Source: Variovorax sp. RA8 (GTDB lineage Bacteria; Pseudomonadota; Gammaproteobacteria; Burkholderiales; Burkholderiaceae_C). From it: a stretch of 64,000 nt of DNA. Shown here one piece after another: positions 42,486-52,734 of the stretch (positions within the stretch are counted from its first letter, which is position 1; the number at the start of each line of letters is the position of its first letter). A program made the position numbers and the translations under genes. Under the pieces are notes generated by a model. The model was given only the letters and a program-made list of their open reading frames with translations. It ran no database searches and was not told the DNA's origin. The stretch is from positions 3,844,001 through 3,908,000 of the forward strand of contig NZ_LR594662.1 in NCBI RefSeq assembly GCF_901827175.1, given 5' to 3'.

Positions 42486-42527
42486 GCACCCACCACTCTT
42501 CTCCCCTTCTCCGCGGCCCTCCAAACC

Positions 42528-43859
42528 ATGCGCCCTGACCTGCACGCCACCCGCCTTTCCCTGCTGGCCGGCGCCTCCGACGCGCGCACCGAGATGGAGC
42601 ATTCCATCACCGCCGCCACTTCCGCTGCCTGCGCGCATGTCTTCACCCGGCCCTTGTTCGACGAAGCGCGCCAGGCAGCCGCGGCGGCAGAGCCCGTGCA
42701 ACGCCTGGCCGGGCTGGCCTTTTCAGCCAAGGACCTGTTCGACCTCGCCGGCCAGCCGACCCCGGCCGGCTCGGTGGTGCTGGCCCACGCGCCGTCGGCC
42801 CGGGCCGACGCTCCGGCCGTGGCCCGCCTGCGCGCTGCCGGCGGCGCCCTGATCGGCCGCACCAACATGACGGAATTCGCCTTCTCCGGGGTGGGCGTCA
42901 ATCCACACCACGGCACCCCCGTCAATTCGTGCGATCCGGCGGCGCAGCGCATTCCCGGCGGCTCCTCCTCTGGTGCCGCGATCTCCGTGGCCAGCGGCGC
43001 AGCCTTCATCGGGCTGGGTTCCGACACCGGCGGCTCGATCCGCATCCCGGCGGCGCTCAACGGGATCGTGGGCTTCAAGAACACAGCGCGCCTGGTGCCG
43101 ACGGACGGCGCCCTGCCGCTTTCGACCACGCTGGACACGGTCTGCGCCATGACGCGCTCGGTGCGCGACGCCATCACCGCCCACGAGATCCTGGCCGCCC
43201 GCCGCGTGACCGCCGGCACGGCGCCGCTTTCCGCCTACCGGCTGGCGGTGGTCAAGGACATGTTCTTCGACGAGATCGAGCCCGCTGTGGCCCACGCCTT
43301 CGACCGCACGATGCGCACCCTGCGCGCCGCCGGCGCCCGCATCGACGAGATTGCCCTGCCCGAGCTGGCCGACCTTCGGTCGATCAATGCCACTGGTGGC
43401 TTCTCCGCCGCCGAAGCCTATGCCTGGCACCGGCTGCTGCTGGAGCGCAGCGGCGCCGGCTACGACCCGCGCGTGGCCCAGCGCATCCTCAAGGGCGCGA
43501 CCATGAAGGCGCACGAATACATCGAACTTGTCCGTGCGCGCCGCGATTGGATCACCCGGATGGAAGCCGCTCTTGCCCCCTTCGACGCCCTGCTGTCGCC
43601 CACCGTGCCGCTGGTGGCGCCGCGCCTGGCCGAGGTGGCGCCCGGCGCGGAGCGCGACGAGGCCTTCTTCCGCATCAACACGCTGCTGCTGCGCAACCCG
43701 TCGGTGGTCAACATGCTCGACGGTTGCGCTCTCTCGCTGCCCTGCCATGCCGAGGGCGAGCTGCCCGTTGGCCTCATGCTCTGGCATGCCGCGCTGCATG
43801 ACGATGCGGTGCTGGCGGTCGCGCTGCAGGTGGAACGCGAGTTGCAAGCGACCCATTAG
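42528..43859 (+). CDS. Amidase-signature family hydrolase
   Basis: A 443-aa amidase-signature enzyme. The Ser-cisSer-Lys triad is visible: K68 in FSAKDLFD, the cis-Ser in GGSSSG (144-149), and nucleophile S170 in DTGGSIR. It is not GatA, since gatB/gatC are absent and the C-terminal half differs. The substrate is unknown. It lies 45 bases before a D-amino-acid dehydrogenase on the same strand, which hints at release of an amine or amino acid that is then oxidised. It is divergent from rpsB. Confidence 0.88.
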   Translation: MRPDLHATRLSLLAGASDARTEMEHSITAATSAACAHVFTRPLFDEARQAAAAAEPVQRLAGLAFSAKDLFDLAGQPTPAGSVVLAHAPSARADAPAVARLRAAGGALIGRTNMTEFAFSGVGVNPHHGTPVNSCDPAAQRIPGGSSSGAAISVASGAAFIGLGSDTGGSIRIPAALNGIVGFKNTARLVPTDGALPLSTTLDTVCAMTRSVRDAITAHEILAARRVTAGTAPLSAYRLAVVKDMFFDEIEPAVAHAFDRTMRTLRAAGARIDEIALPELADLRSINATGGFSAAEAYAWHRLLLERSGAGYDPRVAQRILKGATMKAHEYIELVRARRDWITRMEAALAPFDALLSPTVPLVAPRLAEVAPGAERDEAFFRINTLLLRNPSVVNMLDGCALSLPCHAEGELPVGLMLWHAALHDDAVLAVALQVERELQATH

Positions 43860-43904
43860 GGCCCCGCCCGCGGCGCCGCCTCTTTTCACACCCCAAAGAA
43901 CCGA

Positions 43905-45161
43905 ATGAAGATCGCGATCGTGGGCGCCGGCATCATCGGCGTCACCACAGCCTGGGAGTTGGCCTCGGACGGACATGAGGTCATGGTTTTCGAGCGCCGC
44001 GGCGCCGCCGCCGAGGAATCCAGTTTCGCCAATGCCGGCGTGGTGGCGCCCGGCTACGTCACGCCGTGGGCCGCCCCAGGGATGCGCGTCAAGGTGCTGC
44101 GCTCGCTGCTCTCGGCGCACGGCGCGGTCAAGCTGCGATGGCCGCTCACTGGGCGCGACCTGGCCTGGATGGCCCGTTGGCAGCGCGCCTGCCAGCTCGA
44201 AAGCTACCTGGCCAATCGCGCGCGCATGCAGCGCCTGGCCTTCTACAGCCGCACCCGGCTGCACGAGATCACCGAGGCGCGCGAGCTCAGTTACGAACGC
44301 AGCGATGGCTATCTGGTGCTGCTGCGGTCCAAGCGCGACAAGAAGCTGGTGCAGGCCGGCCTCGAGGTGCTGCGGCAGGCCGGCAGCAGCTTCCGCGAGG
44401 TGGACGCCGACGAGGCGCGCCGGATCGAGCCCGCACTCAGCACCGAGACCGCGTTGGCGGGGGCCATCCATCTGCCTGAGGACGAGGTGGCCAATTGCCG
44501 CCAGTTCGCGCTGTTGCTCAAGTGGGAGGCCGAGGCCCTGGGCGCCCAGTTCCATTTCAACTGCGACCTCGCGCCGCTCAGCCGTGCCGCACCGACCGAA
44601 CTGCGGCTGGCCAGCGGCTCCGAGGGTCATCGCTTCGACGCCGTGGTGATGTGTGCCGGGGTGGCCTCGGCCGAGCTGCTGCGGCCACTGGGCCTTCGCA
44701 TACCGGTTGCGCCGGTCTACGGCCATTCGATCAGTGCCAACATCCGCGAGCCCCTCAACGCCCCTCGCAGTGCCGTGATGGACGAGCGCTACAAGGTTGC
44801 CATCTCGCGCCTCGGGCTGCGTGTGCGCGTTGCGGGCAGCGCCGAACTCGGCGGCTCGCTGGACAGCCTTCATCCCGACGCGCTGCGGACGCTCTACAAG
44901 GTGCTTCAGGATTGGTTTCCGGGTGCCGTCACCCTGCAGGCCGGCGTCCAGCAATGGAAGGGTGCCCGGCCGATGCTTCCTGATGGCCCGCCCATCATCG
45001 GGCCGAGCGGCGTCCCGGGCGTCTGGCTGAACCTGGGCCACGGCTCCAGCGGCTGGGCGCTGTCCTGCGGCAGCGCGCGGGTGCTGGCGGACATGATGGG
45101 GGGCCGCGACCCGGGCATCGATCTCGAGGGCCTGGGCATCGAGCGTTTGCTGCAACACTAG
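43905..45161 (+). CDS. D-amino-acid dehydrogenase (DadA family)
   Basis: A 418-aa FAD-dependent oxidoreductase of the DAO family. The N-terminal dinucleotide motif is IAIVGAGIIGVTTAWELASDGHEVMVFER. The DadA-like YVTPWAAPGMRVKVLRSLL region and the C-terminal LNLGHGSSGWALSCGSARVLADMM are present. Respiratory deamination of D-amino acids such as D-alanine is expected. No alanine racemase lies next to it, so the physiological substrate is open. Confidence 0.87.
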   Translation: MKIAIVGAGIIGVTTAWELASDGHEVMVFERRGAAAEESSFANAGVVAPGYVTPWAAPGMRVKVLRSLLSAHGAVKLRWPLTGRDLAWMARWQRACQLESYLANRARMQRLAFYSRTRLHEITEARELSYERSDGYLVLLRSKRDKKLVQAGLEVLRQAGSSFREVDADEARRIEPALSTETALAGAIHLPEDEVANCRQFALLLKWEAEALGAQFHFNCDLAPLSRAAPTELRLASGSEGHRFDAVVMCAGVASAELLRPLGLRIPVAPVYGHSISANIREPLNAPRSAVMDERYKVAISRLGLRVRVAGSAELGGSLDSLHPDALRTLYKVLQDWFPGAVTLQAGVQQWKGARPMLPDGPPIIGPSGVPGVWLNLGHGSSGWALSCGSARVLADMMGGRDPGIDLEGLGIERLLQH

Positions 45162-45187
45162 GGGCCATCCGCATCCGAGCGCCCGCC

Positions 45188-46648
45188 ATGCAACGCATCA
45201 CCGCCGCCACTGCCGCCCCGCTGTTCGACATCGCGGCCTCGCGCCGGATCGAACAAGCCGCCGCGGCCGGCCTGCCGCCGCATACGCTGATGCAGCGCGC
45301 CGGGCTGGCGGTCGCGCGGCTCGCGATGGCGACCACGCCCCACGCGCGCACGATCTGGATCGCCTGCGGCCCCGGCAACAACGGGGGGGATGGCTTCGAG
45401 GCGGCGGCGCAATTACAGCACCGCGGCTTCGCACCGGTCGTCACCCGCATCGGCGACGACGCCCGCCTGCCGGCCGACGCGGCCGTCTCGCTGCAACGTG
45501 CGCGCGATGCCGGCGTGCGCTTCGCGGACGCGCCGCCGGCGCATGCCGATCTCGTCATCGACGCCCTGCTCGGCCTCGGCGCCGCCCGCGCACCCGAAGG
45601 GGCCATGGCCGACTGGCTGCGGCGCATGCACGCCGGCCCCGCGCCCGTGCTCAGCGTGGACACGCCTTCGGGCCTGAATACCGACACTGGCGTGCTGGCG
45701 CTGGACTTCCTCGCTCCTGCCGCCGGCCCGGCTGCCGGGGCCCGCCGCCTGTGCCTCAGTCTGCTGACGCTCAAGCCCGGCCTTTTCACGGCGCAAGGGC
45801 GGGACGCGGCCGGCGAGCTGTGGTTCGACGACCTGGACGCGATGCCGGGCACCGAACGGCCCACGGCCCGGCTCCCCGGCAAGCCGCCCGCCCTGCCGCG
45901 ACCGCACACCTCCCACAAGGGAAGCTACGGCGACGTCGCTGTGATCGGCGGCGCTCCCGGGATGTCGGGCGCGGCCCTGCTGGCAGCCACCGCGGCGCTG
46001 CATGCAGGCGCAGGCCGCGTCTACGTCGCGCCCCTCGATGCCGCACTCGCGCCGCTCGACACAGCGCAGCCCGAACTGATGTTCCGGCGACCCGACGCGC
46101 TGAACCTGGCGACCATGACCGTGGTCTGCGGCTGCGGCGGCGGCACCGCCGTGCGCGATCCGCTGCCGCGAGTGCTCCAGGAAGCACGGGCGCTGGTGCT
46201 GGATGCCGACGCGCTCAATGCCATCGCCGCCGACGGCGCCTTGCAGGCGCTGCTTGCCGCACGCGCCCGCTCGCACCGCTCGACGGTCCTCACGCCCCAT
46301 CCGCTCGAGGCCGCGCGCCTGCTGGGTACTGGCACGGCCCAGGTGCAAGCCGACCGGCTGCGCGCCGCTCAGCAGCTGGCTGAGCGATTCGGCGCGACGG
46401 TGGTCCTCAAGGGCTCCGGGACCATCGTGGCCGCGACGGGCGAAGTGCCGGCGATCAATCCGACCGGCAACGCGCGACTCGCAACCGCGGGTACCGGCGA
46501 CGTCCTGGCCGGCATGATCGGCGCGGCACTGGCAGCCGGCCGGCCGGCGATGGCGGCCAGCTGCCAAGCCGTCTGGCGGCACGGCGACCTCGCCGACCAC
46601 TGGCCGGCCAGTATGCCGCTCACCGCCGGCGCGCTCGCGCGCGGTTGA
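45188..46648 (+). CDS. nnrDE: Bifunctional NAD(P)HX epimerase/dehydratase
   Basis: Repairs hydrated NAD(P)H. A 486-aa fusion. The N-terminal YjeF epimerase domain (about 1-215) has the GPGNNGGDGFEAA motif. The C-terminal ribokinase-fold dehydratase (about 220-486) has HKGSYGDVAVIGGAPGMSGA, VLTPHPLEAARLL and NPTGNARLATAGTGDVLAGMIGA with the catalytic Asp. Both domains look complete. It converges with an SDR gene, leaving 16 bases. Confidence 0.94.
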   Translation: MQRITAATAAPLFDIAASRRIEQAAAAGLPPHTLMQRAGLAVARLAMATTPHARTIWIACGPGNNGGDGFEAAAQLQHRGFAPVVTRIGDDARLPADAAVSLQRARDAGVRFADAPPAHADLVIDALLGLGAARAPEGAMADWLRRMHAGPAPVLSVDTPSGLNTDTGVLALDFLAPAAGPAAGARRLCLSLLTLKPGLFTAQGRDAAGELWFDDLDAMPGTERPTARLPGKPPALPRPHTSHKGSYGDVAVIGGAPGMSGAALLAATAALHAGAGRVYVAPLDAALAPLDTAQPELMFRRPDALNLATMTVVCGCGGGTAVRDPLPRVLQEARALVLDADALNAIAADGALQALLAARARSHRSTVLTPHPLEAARLLGTGTAQVQADRLRAAQQLAERFGATVVLKGSGTIVAATGEVPAINPTGNARLATAGTGDVLAGMIGAALAAGRPAMAASCQAVWRHGDLADHWPASMPLTAGALARG

Positions 46649-46664
46649 GCGGCTGAAGAACTGC

Positions 46665-47426
46665 CTAGCCCCGCCCGACGAAGGGCATCTTGGTCGCCAT
46701 CACCGTGTGGAACAGCACGTTGGCATCCAGCGGCAGGTTCGCCATGTACAGCACCGATTGGCCGACGATGGACACGTCCATCACCGGCTCGATCGCGATC
46801 TCGCCGTTGGCCTGCGGTACGCCCTTGGTCATCTTGGCCGCCAGCTCGGTCATCGCGTTGCCGACGTCGATCTGGCCCACTGCGATGTCGTGCTTGCGGC
46901 CGTCGAGCGAAGCCGTCTTGGTCAGCCCTTCTACCGCATGCTTGGTCGCCGTGTAGGCCATTGAGTTAGGCCGCGGCGCAGTCGCGGAGATCGAGCCGTT
47001 GTTGATGATGCGGCCGCCGCGCGGCGTCTGCGCCTGCATGGTACGGAAAGCCTGCTGGATGCAATAGAACATCCCGTTCAGGTTGATGTCGACCACGCCG
47101 CGCCACTGCTCCGGTGTCCACTCCTCGAACGGGCCGGGCGGGTTTCCGACGCCGGCGTTGTTGAACAGCAGGTCGACCCGGCCAAAGCGTTCCACCGCGG
47201 CGGCGAACAGGGCCTGCACCGACTCGGGATTGGCCACGTCCGTCGGCACGGCGAAGGCACGCGCGCCGGCTCCCGATTCGTCTGCCACCTGCTCCAGCGG
47301 CTCCAGCCGGCGGCCCACCAGCACCACGCTCCAGCCATCGCCCAGGAGGGCCAGTGCGGCGGAGCGGCCGATGCCGGTGCCGGCACCCGTGACGATCGCG
47401 ATGCGGCTCTTCTTTTCTGCACCCAT
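46665..47426 (-). CDS. SDR family oxidoreductase
   Basis: A 253-aa classical short-chain dehydrogenase. Cofactor motif TGAGTGIG is near residue 14, NNAG is near 90, and the active site is in [23 protein letters not shown] (Ser, Tyr, Lys). The substrate is unknown. The VGRR at the end of beta-2 suggests NADP preference. It begins close behind rnr (13 bases after its stop on the same strand). Confidence 0.88.
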   Translation of the reverse strand: MGAEKKSRIAIVTGAGTGIGRSAALALLGDGWSVVLVGRRLEPLEQVADESGAGARAFAVPTDVANPESVQALFAAAVERFGRVDLLFNNAGVGNPPGPFEEWTPEQWRGVVDINLNGMFYCIQQAFRTMQAQTPRGGRIINNGSISATAPRPNSMAYTATKHAVEGLTKTASLDGRKHDIAVGQIDVGNAMTELAAKMTKGVPQANGEIAIEPVMDVSIVGQSVLYMANLPLDANVLFHTVMATKMPFVGRG

Positions 47427-47439
47427 CTTCGCTTCTCCT

Positions 47440-49722
47440 TCAACGGCGCGGCTTGCGCCCTTTCATCTTGCTGGCGGCCTTCTTGACGGCCGTACGGAAA
47501 GCCTGCATAGCCGACTGTGGCGCCGCGCCGGCAGCATGATCGCTGCGATCGCTGCGTTCAGCGGCAGAAGGCTCGGGCTTCTTGCGCGCACTGCGTTTGG
47601 TCGAGGCCTTGGCGGGCACACCCCCGGTCGCGAGGCCCTTGTCCTTCAAGGCGCGCGAGCTCAGCTCCTCGCCCTCCCGCACCAGGCGGAAGTCGATTTT
47701 GCGGCCATCGAGGTCGACGCGGCTCACCTGCACGCGCACGCGGGTGCCGATGGCGTACCGGATGCCGGTGCGCTCGCCCCGAAGTTCCTGCCGCTGTTCG
47801 TCGAACTTGAAGTATTCGCCGCCGAGCTCGGTGATGTGCACCAGGCCCTCCACGTACATCGCGTCGAGCGTGACGAAGATGCCGAAGGTGGTGGCGGCAG
47901 TGACCACGCCGCCGTATTCCTCGCCCAGATGCTCGCGCATGTATTTGCACTTGAGCCAGGCTTCCACGTCGCGGCTGGCTTCGTCGGCGCGCCGCTCGTT
48001 GGCGCTGCAGTGCAGGCCCGCCGCCTCCCAGGCCAGCACCTCCTTGCTCGGCGCGACCGTGGCCTTCTGCGGCTTGGCAGTCGGCGACTTGACCCGCGAC
48101 GCCAACCGCTTGGCGAGCTTCGCATGCGCCTCGCCCGGCGTCGGCAGCATCGGCAGTTGGTACTTGGTCTTGCCCAGGATGGCCTTGATCACCCGATGCA
48201 CCAGCAGGTCGGGGTAGCGCCGGATCGGGCTGGTGAAGTGCGTGTAGGCCTCGTAGGCCAGGCCGAAGTGGCCGCTGTTGATCGGCGTGTAGATCGCCTG
48301 CTGCATCGAGCGCAGCAGCATGGTGTGGATCTGCTGTGCATCGGGCCGTTCCTTCGTCGCCTCTGCGATGGCCTGGAACTCGCCGGGCCTGGGGTCGTCG
48401 GTGATCGACAGGCCCACGCCCATGGCCTTGAGGTAGCCGCGCAGGATCTCCTTCTTCTCGGGCGTCGGGCCCTCGTGCACGCGATACAGGCCCGGATGCT
48501 TGCCCTCCGCGATGAAGTCGGCGCTGCAGACGTTGGCAGCCAGCATTGCCTCCTCGATCAGACGGTGCGCCTCGTTGCGCGTGCGCGGCACGATCTTCTC
48601 GATGCGGCCGGCCTCGTCGCAGATGATCTGCGTCTCGGTGGTCTCGAAGTCGACCGCGCCGCGCTTGCTGCGCTGGGCGAGCAGCGCGCGGTAGACGTCA
48701 TGCAGGTTGAGCAGGTCCTTCACCCGCTCCTTGCGCTTGGCCGCCTCGGGGCCGCGCGTATTGCCGAGGATCGCTGCCACCTCGGTGTAGGTGAAGCGGG
48801 CATGGCTCCACATCACGGCCGGGTAGAACTGGTACGCGTAGATCTCGCCGTCGACGGTCACCAGCATGTCGCACACCATGCACAAGCGCTCGACCTCGGG
48901 GTTGAGCGAGCACAGGCCGTTGGACAGCTTCTCCGGCAGCATGGGAATCACGCGGCGCGGGAAATAGACGCTGGTCGCGCGGTCATAAGCATCGATGTCG
49001 ATGGCCGAGCCGGTATGCACATAGGCGCTGACGTCCGCGATAGCGACCAGCAGGCGCCAGCCCTTGCCGCGGCCCACCTTGGCAGGCTCGCAGTACACGG
49101 CATCATCGAAGTCGCGCGCGTCCTCGCCGTCGATGGTGACGAGCGGAACATCGGTCAGGTCGACCCGGCCCTTCTTGTCGATGGCACGCACCTTGTCGGG
49201 CAGCGCCTTGGCCTCGGCCAGACAGGCCTCTGAGAACTCGTGCGGCACGCCGTACTTTCGAACGGCGATCTCGATCTCCATGCCCGGATCGTCGATCTCG
49301 CCGAGCACCTCCTTCACGCGGCCCACGGGCTGGCCAAAGAGCGCAGGCGGCTCGGTCAACTGCACGACCACCACCTGCCCCACCTTGGCGGTGCCGATCG
49401 CGACCTTGGGGATCATCACGTCCTGGCCGTAGCGCTTGTCCTCGGGCGCGACCAGCCAGATGCCGCCTTCGTGCAGAAGCCGGCCGATGATCGGCTGCTC
49501 GGGCCGCTCGATGATCTCGACCACGCGGCCCTCGGGCCGGCCGCGGCGATCCTGGCGCACGACGCGCGCCTTGACGCGGTCCTTGTGCAGCACCGCGCGC
49601 ATCTCGTTGGGGGGCAGATAGATGTCGGCTTCGCCATCGTCGCGCTGCACAAAACCGTGCCCATCGCGATGACCCTGCACCGTTCCTTCGACTTCGTCCA
49701 GCAGTCCGCCGGAGTGGCTCAA
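47440..49722 (-). CDS. rnr: Ribonuclease R
   Basis: 3'-5' processive exoribonuclease of the RNB family. About 760 aa. Cold-shock domains lie in the N-terminal 200 residues ([18 protein letters not shown]). The RNB catalytic centre is [16 protein letters not shown] with four Asp residues. An S1 domain follows near 620-700, and the C-terminus is a Lys/Arg-rich tail. The start is uncertain. TTG 49722 gives [15 protein letters not shown], but has no clear ribosome binding site, and a TATATA element lies just upstream. The frame extends further without an ATG. Confidence 0.93.
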   Translation of the reverse strand: MSHSGGLLDEVEGTVQGHRDGHGFVQRDDGEADIYLPPNEMRAVLHKDRVKARVVRQDRRGRPEGRVVEIIERPEQPIIGRLLHEGGIWLVAPEDKRYGQDVMIPKVAIGTAKVGQVVVVQLTEPPALFGQPVGRVKEVLGEIDDPGMEIEIAVRKYGVPHEFSEACLAEAKALPDKVRAIDKKGRVDLTDVPLVTIDGEDARDFDDAVYCEPAKVGRGKGWRLLVAIADVSAYVHTGSAIDIDAYDRATSVYFPRRVIPMLPEKLSNGLCSLNPEVERLCMVCDMLVTVDGEIYAYQFYPAVMWSHARFTYTEVAAILGNTRGPEAAKRKERVKDLLNLHDVYRALLAQRSKRGAVDFETTETQIICDEAGRIEKIVPRTRNEAHRLIEEAMLAANVCSADFIAEGKHPGLYRVHEGPTPEKKEILRGYLKAMGVGLSITDDPRPGEFQAIAEATKERPDAQQIHTMLLRSMQQAIYTPINSGHFGLAYEAYTHFTSPIRRYPDLLVHRVIKAILGKTKYQLPMLPTPGEAHAKLAKRLASRVKSPTAKPQKATVAPSKEVLAWEAAGLHCSANERRADEASRDVEAWLKCKYMREHLGEEYGGVVTAATTFGIFVTLDAMYVEGLVHITELGGEYFKFDEQRQELRGERTGIRYAIGTRVRVQVSRVDLDGRKIDFRLVREGEELSSRALKDKGLATGGVPAKASTKRSARKKPEPSAAERSDRSDHAAGAAPQSAMQAFRTAVKKAASKMKGRKPRR

Positions 49723-49796
49723 ATTTTTGATATATACTCTCTTTCTTTCCTGAAATTCAATACCTGTTGCAAGGACTTGTTCCGTGCAGCAAGTGG

Positions 49797-49881
<85 letters not shown>

Positions 49882-49915
49882 AGTTTAGATAATCCCTCTG
49901 GGCCATCTTCGATTC

Positions 49916-49942
49916 AAGCCACCGGCCTCCGGTGGCTTTTTT
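49916..49942 (+). terminator. Terminator of tRNA-Leu
   Basis: AAGCCACCGG, loop CCT, CCGGTGGCTT followed by TTTTTT: a 10-bp stem with a U-tract, 34 bases after the tRNA. On the other strand there are only two Ts after the stem, so it is not a clear terminator for the convergent rimO. Confidence 0.92.
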
Positions 49943-49962
49943 CTTGTCCGTCGAAAACCGCA

Positions 49963-51369
49963 TCAGACAGGCAACGCGACCAGATCGTGTCCCTCGGCGC
50001 CGACGATGCGTGCGCGCGTGAAATCACCGACCTTCAGGGTCTTGCTGATTTTCTCGGGCGGCAACAGCCGCACCGTGCCGTCGATCTCCGGCGCATCGGC
50101 GTAGGTCCGCCCCACGCCACCCTTGCGCCCCAGCCCTGGCGCTGAATCGACCAGCACCTGCATCGTGGCACCGATGCGCTGGCGCAGCTTGGTGGTCGAC
50201 ACCGCTTCGGCGACTTCCATGAAGCGCGCGCGCCGCGCCTCGCGCTCCGCCTCGGGCAGCATGCCGGGGATGTCGTTGGCGGCTGCGCCCTGGACCGGGC
50301 TGTAGGCGAAGCAGCCCGCGCGATCGATTTCGGCTTCGCGGATGAAGTCGAGCAGATGCTCGAACTCTTCTTCCGTCTCACCGGGGAAGCCGGCGATGAA
50401 GGTGCTGCGGATGACGAGCTCGGGACACAGCTCGCGCCAGCGCGCGATGCGCTCCAGGTTCTTCTCGCCGCTGGCGGGCCGCTTCATGCGACGCAGGACC
50501 GCAGGATGGCTGTGCTGCAGCGGCACGTCGAGGTAGGGCAGCACCTGGCCGCTGGCCATCAGCGGGATGATCTCGTCGACGCTGGGATAGGGGTACACGT
50601 AGTGCAGCCGCACCCATGCGCCGTAGGGCTCGGCAATTTCACCCAGCGTGCGCACCAGCTCCAGCATGCGCGTCTTGACCGGCTTGCCGTCCCAGAAGCC
50701 GGTGCGGTACTTGAGGTCGACGCCGTAGGCCGAGGTGTCCTGGCTGATCACCAGCAGTTCCTTCACGCCGCCTTCGAACAGGGCCTTGGCCTCGCTCAGC
50801 ACATCGCCCACCGGCCGCGACACCAGATCGCCGCGCATCGAGGGAATGATGCAGAAGGTGCAGCGATGGTTGCAGCCCTCGCTGATTTTCAGATAGGCAT
50901 AGTGCCGCGGCGTCAGCTTCAGGCCTGCGACGCCGAAGGCCTGCGGCACCAGGTCGATGAAGGGGTCGTGCGGCTTGGGCAGATTCGCATGCACCGCGTC
51001 CATCACTTCCTGCGTCGCATGGGGGCCGGTGACGGCCAGCACGCTCGGGTGCATCTGGCGCACCAGGTTGCCACCCGCCTCGCCGGTCTTGGCGCCCAGG
51101 CAACCGGTGACGATCACGCGGCCATTCTCGGCCAGTGCCTCCCCGATGGTGTCGAGGCTTTCCTTGACGGCATCATCGATGAAGCCGCAAGTGTTGACGA
51201 TCACCAGGTCGGCACCTTCGAAGGTCTTGGAGGTCTGGTAGCCCTCGGCGCTCAGGCGGGTCAGGATCAGCTCGGAATCCGTGAGTGCCTTGGGACAGCC
51301 GAGGCTCACGAATCCCACCTTGGGGGTGGCCGGCGCAGCAATGCGTTCAGGGGAGGCTACTTCGCTCAT
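49963..51369 (-). CDS. rimO: Ribosomal protein S12 methylthiotransferase RimO
   Basis: Radical-SAM enzyme that methylthiolates an Asp of S12. 468 aa. The N-terminal UPF0004 domain carries Fe-S cysteines in [23 protein letters not shown] and VTGCLGAK. The radical-SAM motif is [17 protein letters not shown] (CxxxCxxC). A TRAM domain closes the protein. PKALTDSE, not PKNT..., separates it from MiaB. A consensus AGGAGGTT is directly before the ATG. It follows phaR by 16 bases. Confidence 0.95.
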   Translation of the reverse strand: MSEVASPERIAAPATPKVGFVSLGCPKALTDSELILTRLSAEGYQTSKTFEGADLVIVNTCGFIDDAVKESLDTIGEALAENGRVIVTGCLGAKTGEAGGNLVRQMHPSVLAVTGPHATQEVMDAVHANLPKPHDPFIDLVPQAFGVAGLKLTPRHYAYLKISEGCNHRCTFCIIPSMRGDLVSRPVGDVLSEAKALFEGGVKELLVISQDTSAYGVDLKYRTGFWDGKPVKTRMLELVRTLGEIAEPYGAWVRLHYVYPYPSVDEIIPLMASGQVLPYLDVPLQHSHPAVLRRMKRPASGEKNLERIARWRELCPELVIRSTFIAGFPGETEEEFEHLLDFIREAEIDRAGCFAYSPVQGAAANDIPGMLPEAEREARRARFMEVAEAVSTTKLRQRIGATMQVLVDSAPGLGRKGGVGRTYADAPEIDGTVRLLPPEKISKTLKVGDFTRARIVGAEGHDLVALPV

Positions 51370-51385
51370 AACCTCCTATTGTCCC

Positions 51386-51943
51386 CTAATGGTCAGTCTG
51401 GCCGCCTTGGGGTCGCTTGATGCCGAAGGCACCCAGCACTTGCTCGGTATTTTTCTGCATCTGCTCCTGCATCTGCAGGAACACGTTCTTCGATTGCTCG
51501 ACGTAGTTGCCCATGAGCCCCTGGAGCATGGGCGACTGCATGGTCATGAAGCGCGCCCACATCTCGGGCGTGAGCGCCTGCGCCTTCTCGGCCAGCTGCG
51601 CCTGCACCTCGGTCATGGCCTGGATGTTCTTCTCGAGATAGGGCCCCATGTAGCCTTGCATGGCCTGGCCGTAGAAACGGATGATGTTGGCCAGCACCTG
51701 CTCGGTGAACATCGGCGCGCCGCCGGCCTCCTCCTCGAGGATGATCTGCAGCAGGATGCTGCGCGTGAGATCGTCACCGCTCTTGGCATCGCGCACCACG
51801 AAGGGCGACTTGTCCATCACCAGCTGCTTGACCTCGGTGAGCGTGATGTAGGCGGAGGTTTCCGTGTCGTAGAGCCTGCGGTTGGGATATTTCTTGATCA
51901 CCCGCTGCGTCGGCTTGTCGCCGGCGGACTTCTTGCTCTGCAC
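51386..51943 (-). CDS. phaR: Polyhydroxyalkanoate synthesis repressor PhaR
   Basis: DNA- and PHB-binding repressor controlling phasin and PHB genes. 185 aa. The N-terminal PHB_acc_N domain (VIKKYPNRRLYDTETSAYITL) is followed by PHB_acc repeats (GAPMFTEQVLANIIRFYG, then helical Gln/Met-rich C-terminus). The start is GTG 51943, with AAGGAG six bases upstream. An in-frame extension is rejected. phaC/A/B are not in the window, but a 3-hydroxybutyrate dehydrogenase lies 3 kb away. Confidence 0.92.
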   Translation of the reverse strand: MQSKKSAGDKPTQRVIKKYPNRRLYDTETSAYITLTEVKQLVMDKSPFVVRDAKSGDDLTRSILLQIILEEEAGGAPMFTEQVLANIIRFYGQAMQGYMGPYLEKNIQAMTEVQAQLAEKAQALTPEMWARFMTMQSPMLQGLMGNYVEQSKNVFLQMQEQMQKNTEQVLGAFGIKRPQGGQTDH

Positions 51944-52040
51944 TACGGACTCCTTGAGGTTTCGCGTCTTGACGCGCAAACCATTCTAGGGAGCGGTTTT
52001 GCTGCACCGCGCCAAGGTTTACCCTGACCGGGGAGCGCCA

Positions 52041-52409
52041 TCAATCCGGAGTGGTCGTGTACTCGGCCCCGCACACTTTGCAGACGGCCGATTCGGGCCT
52101 TTCCTCGGTGGCTTCGCGAAAGTGCAGCGGGCTCTTGGTGCCGTTGAAGACCCAACACCGCGGGCAATGCTCATGGCCCGCCAGCGGCAGGTAGCCGCGC
52201 GCGCGCTGCTCGGCGCGCTCCCGCGTGACCGGCGATCCTTGTCGCACCGTCCGGGCGACATCCTCGGCCGCCATGGTACCGGCACGGCCGTTGGCGCGGT
52301 CGTTGAGCCCGTACACCACGCGCGCGAACTCGAGCGGGGCCTGCCGCAGCAGGGCGGCGAGACGAAGCTCCTCAAGTGCCGGACCGGTCTCAGCCTCTGG
52401 CGTGGTCAT
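52041..52409 (-). CDS. Small zinc-ribbon hypothetical protein
   Basis: A 122-aa protein. The N-terminal half is helical (PALEELRLAALLRQAPLEFARVVYGL). The C-terminal half has two CxxC knuckles, CPRCWVFNG and CKVCGAEY, 31 residues apart, forming a likely zinc ribbon. ATG 52409 has an AGGGA site. No family name comes to mind. It precedes phaR by 97 bases on the same strand. The 199 bases between it and tRNA-Val show no gene or clear signal. Confidence 0.72.
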   Translation of the reverse strand: MTTPEAETGPALEELRLAALLRQAPLEFARVVYGLNDRANGRAGTMAAEDVARTVRQGSPVTRERAEQRARGYLPLAGHEHCPRCWVFNGTKSPLHFREATEERPESAVCKVCGAEYTTTPD

Positions 52410-52608
52410 CGTTTCCCTGCGTCGAGTGGTGTGGTGATAGGGACGGCCAAGGTACCACAACTGTCGGCGTATTCGCCAGTCGACGAAGGCAGTAGACCAT
52501 GAGGAGGAGGAAGCCCCAGGGAAGCCATTCAACGATGCACGCGAAACGGCTCAATGCGCGAGGCAGCCGCTTGGTTTGGGCGACTGCTTCGAGCTACTTG
52601 GAGAAAAT

Positions 52609-52685
52609 TGGTAGGCGCGATTGGACTCGAACCAACGACCCCCACCATGTCAAGGTGGTGCTCTAACCAGCTGAGCTACGCGCCT
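52609..52685 (-). tRNA. tRNA-Val (anticodon GAC)
   Basis: A 77-base valine tRNA on the minus strand with encoded CCA. The acceptor stem is AGGCGCG/CGCGCCT. The D-arm is GCTCAGCTGGTTAGAGC. The anticodon stem CCACC/GGTGG encloses loop TTGACAT, anticodon GAC. The T-arm is GGTTCGAGTCC. It lies 49 bases after the relA stop codon. Confidence 0.97.
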
Positions 52686-52707
52686 GTGAGTGTGTCCGAG
52701 AGGCCGG

Positions 52708-52713
52708 AGTATA
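52708..52713 (-). promoter_or_regulatory. Extended -10 promoter for tRNA-Val
   Basis: TGCTATACTC on the minus strand contains TATACT with an upstream TGC, 22 bases before the mature tRNA 5' end. Possible -35 sequences (TGAAAA, CTGAAA) overlap the relA stop codon. The ten-base core is identical to the rpsB promoter. Confidence 0.55.
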
Positions 52714-52734
52714 GCAGCCCGCGAGAGCGCCTTT

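Noticed and set aside
42349..42489. N-terminal extension of S2 in the same frame
   Set aside because: The frame is open by chance through the structured leader. The conserved protein starts at ATG 42348 behind a good ribosome binding site.
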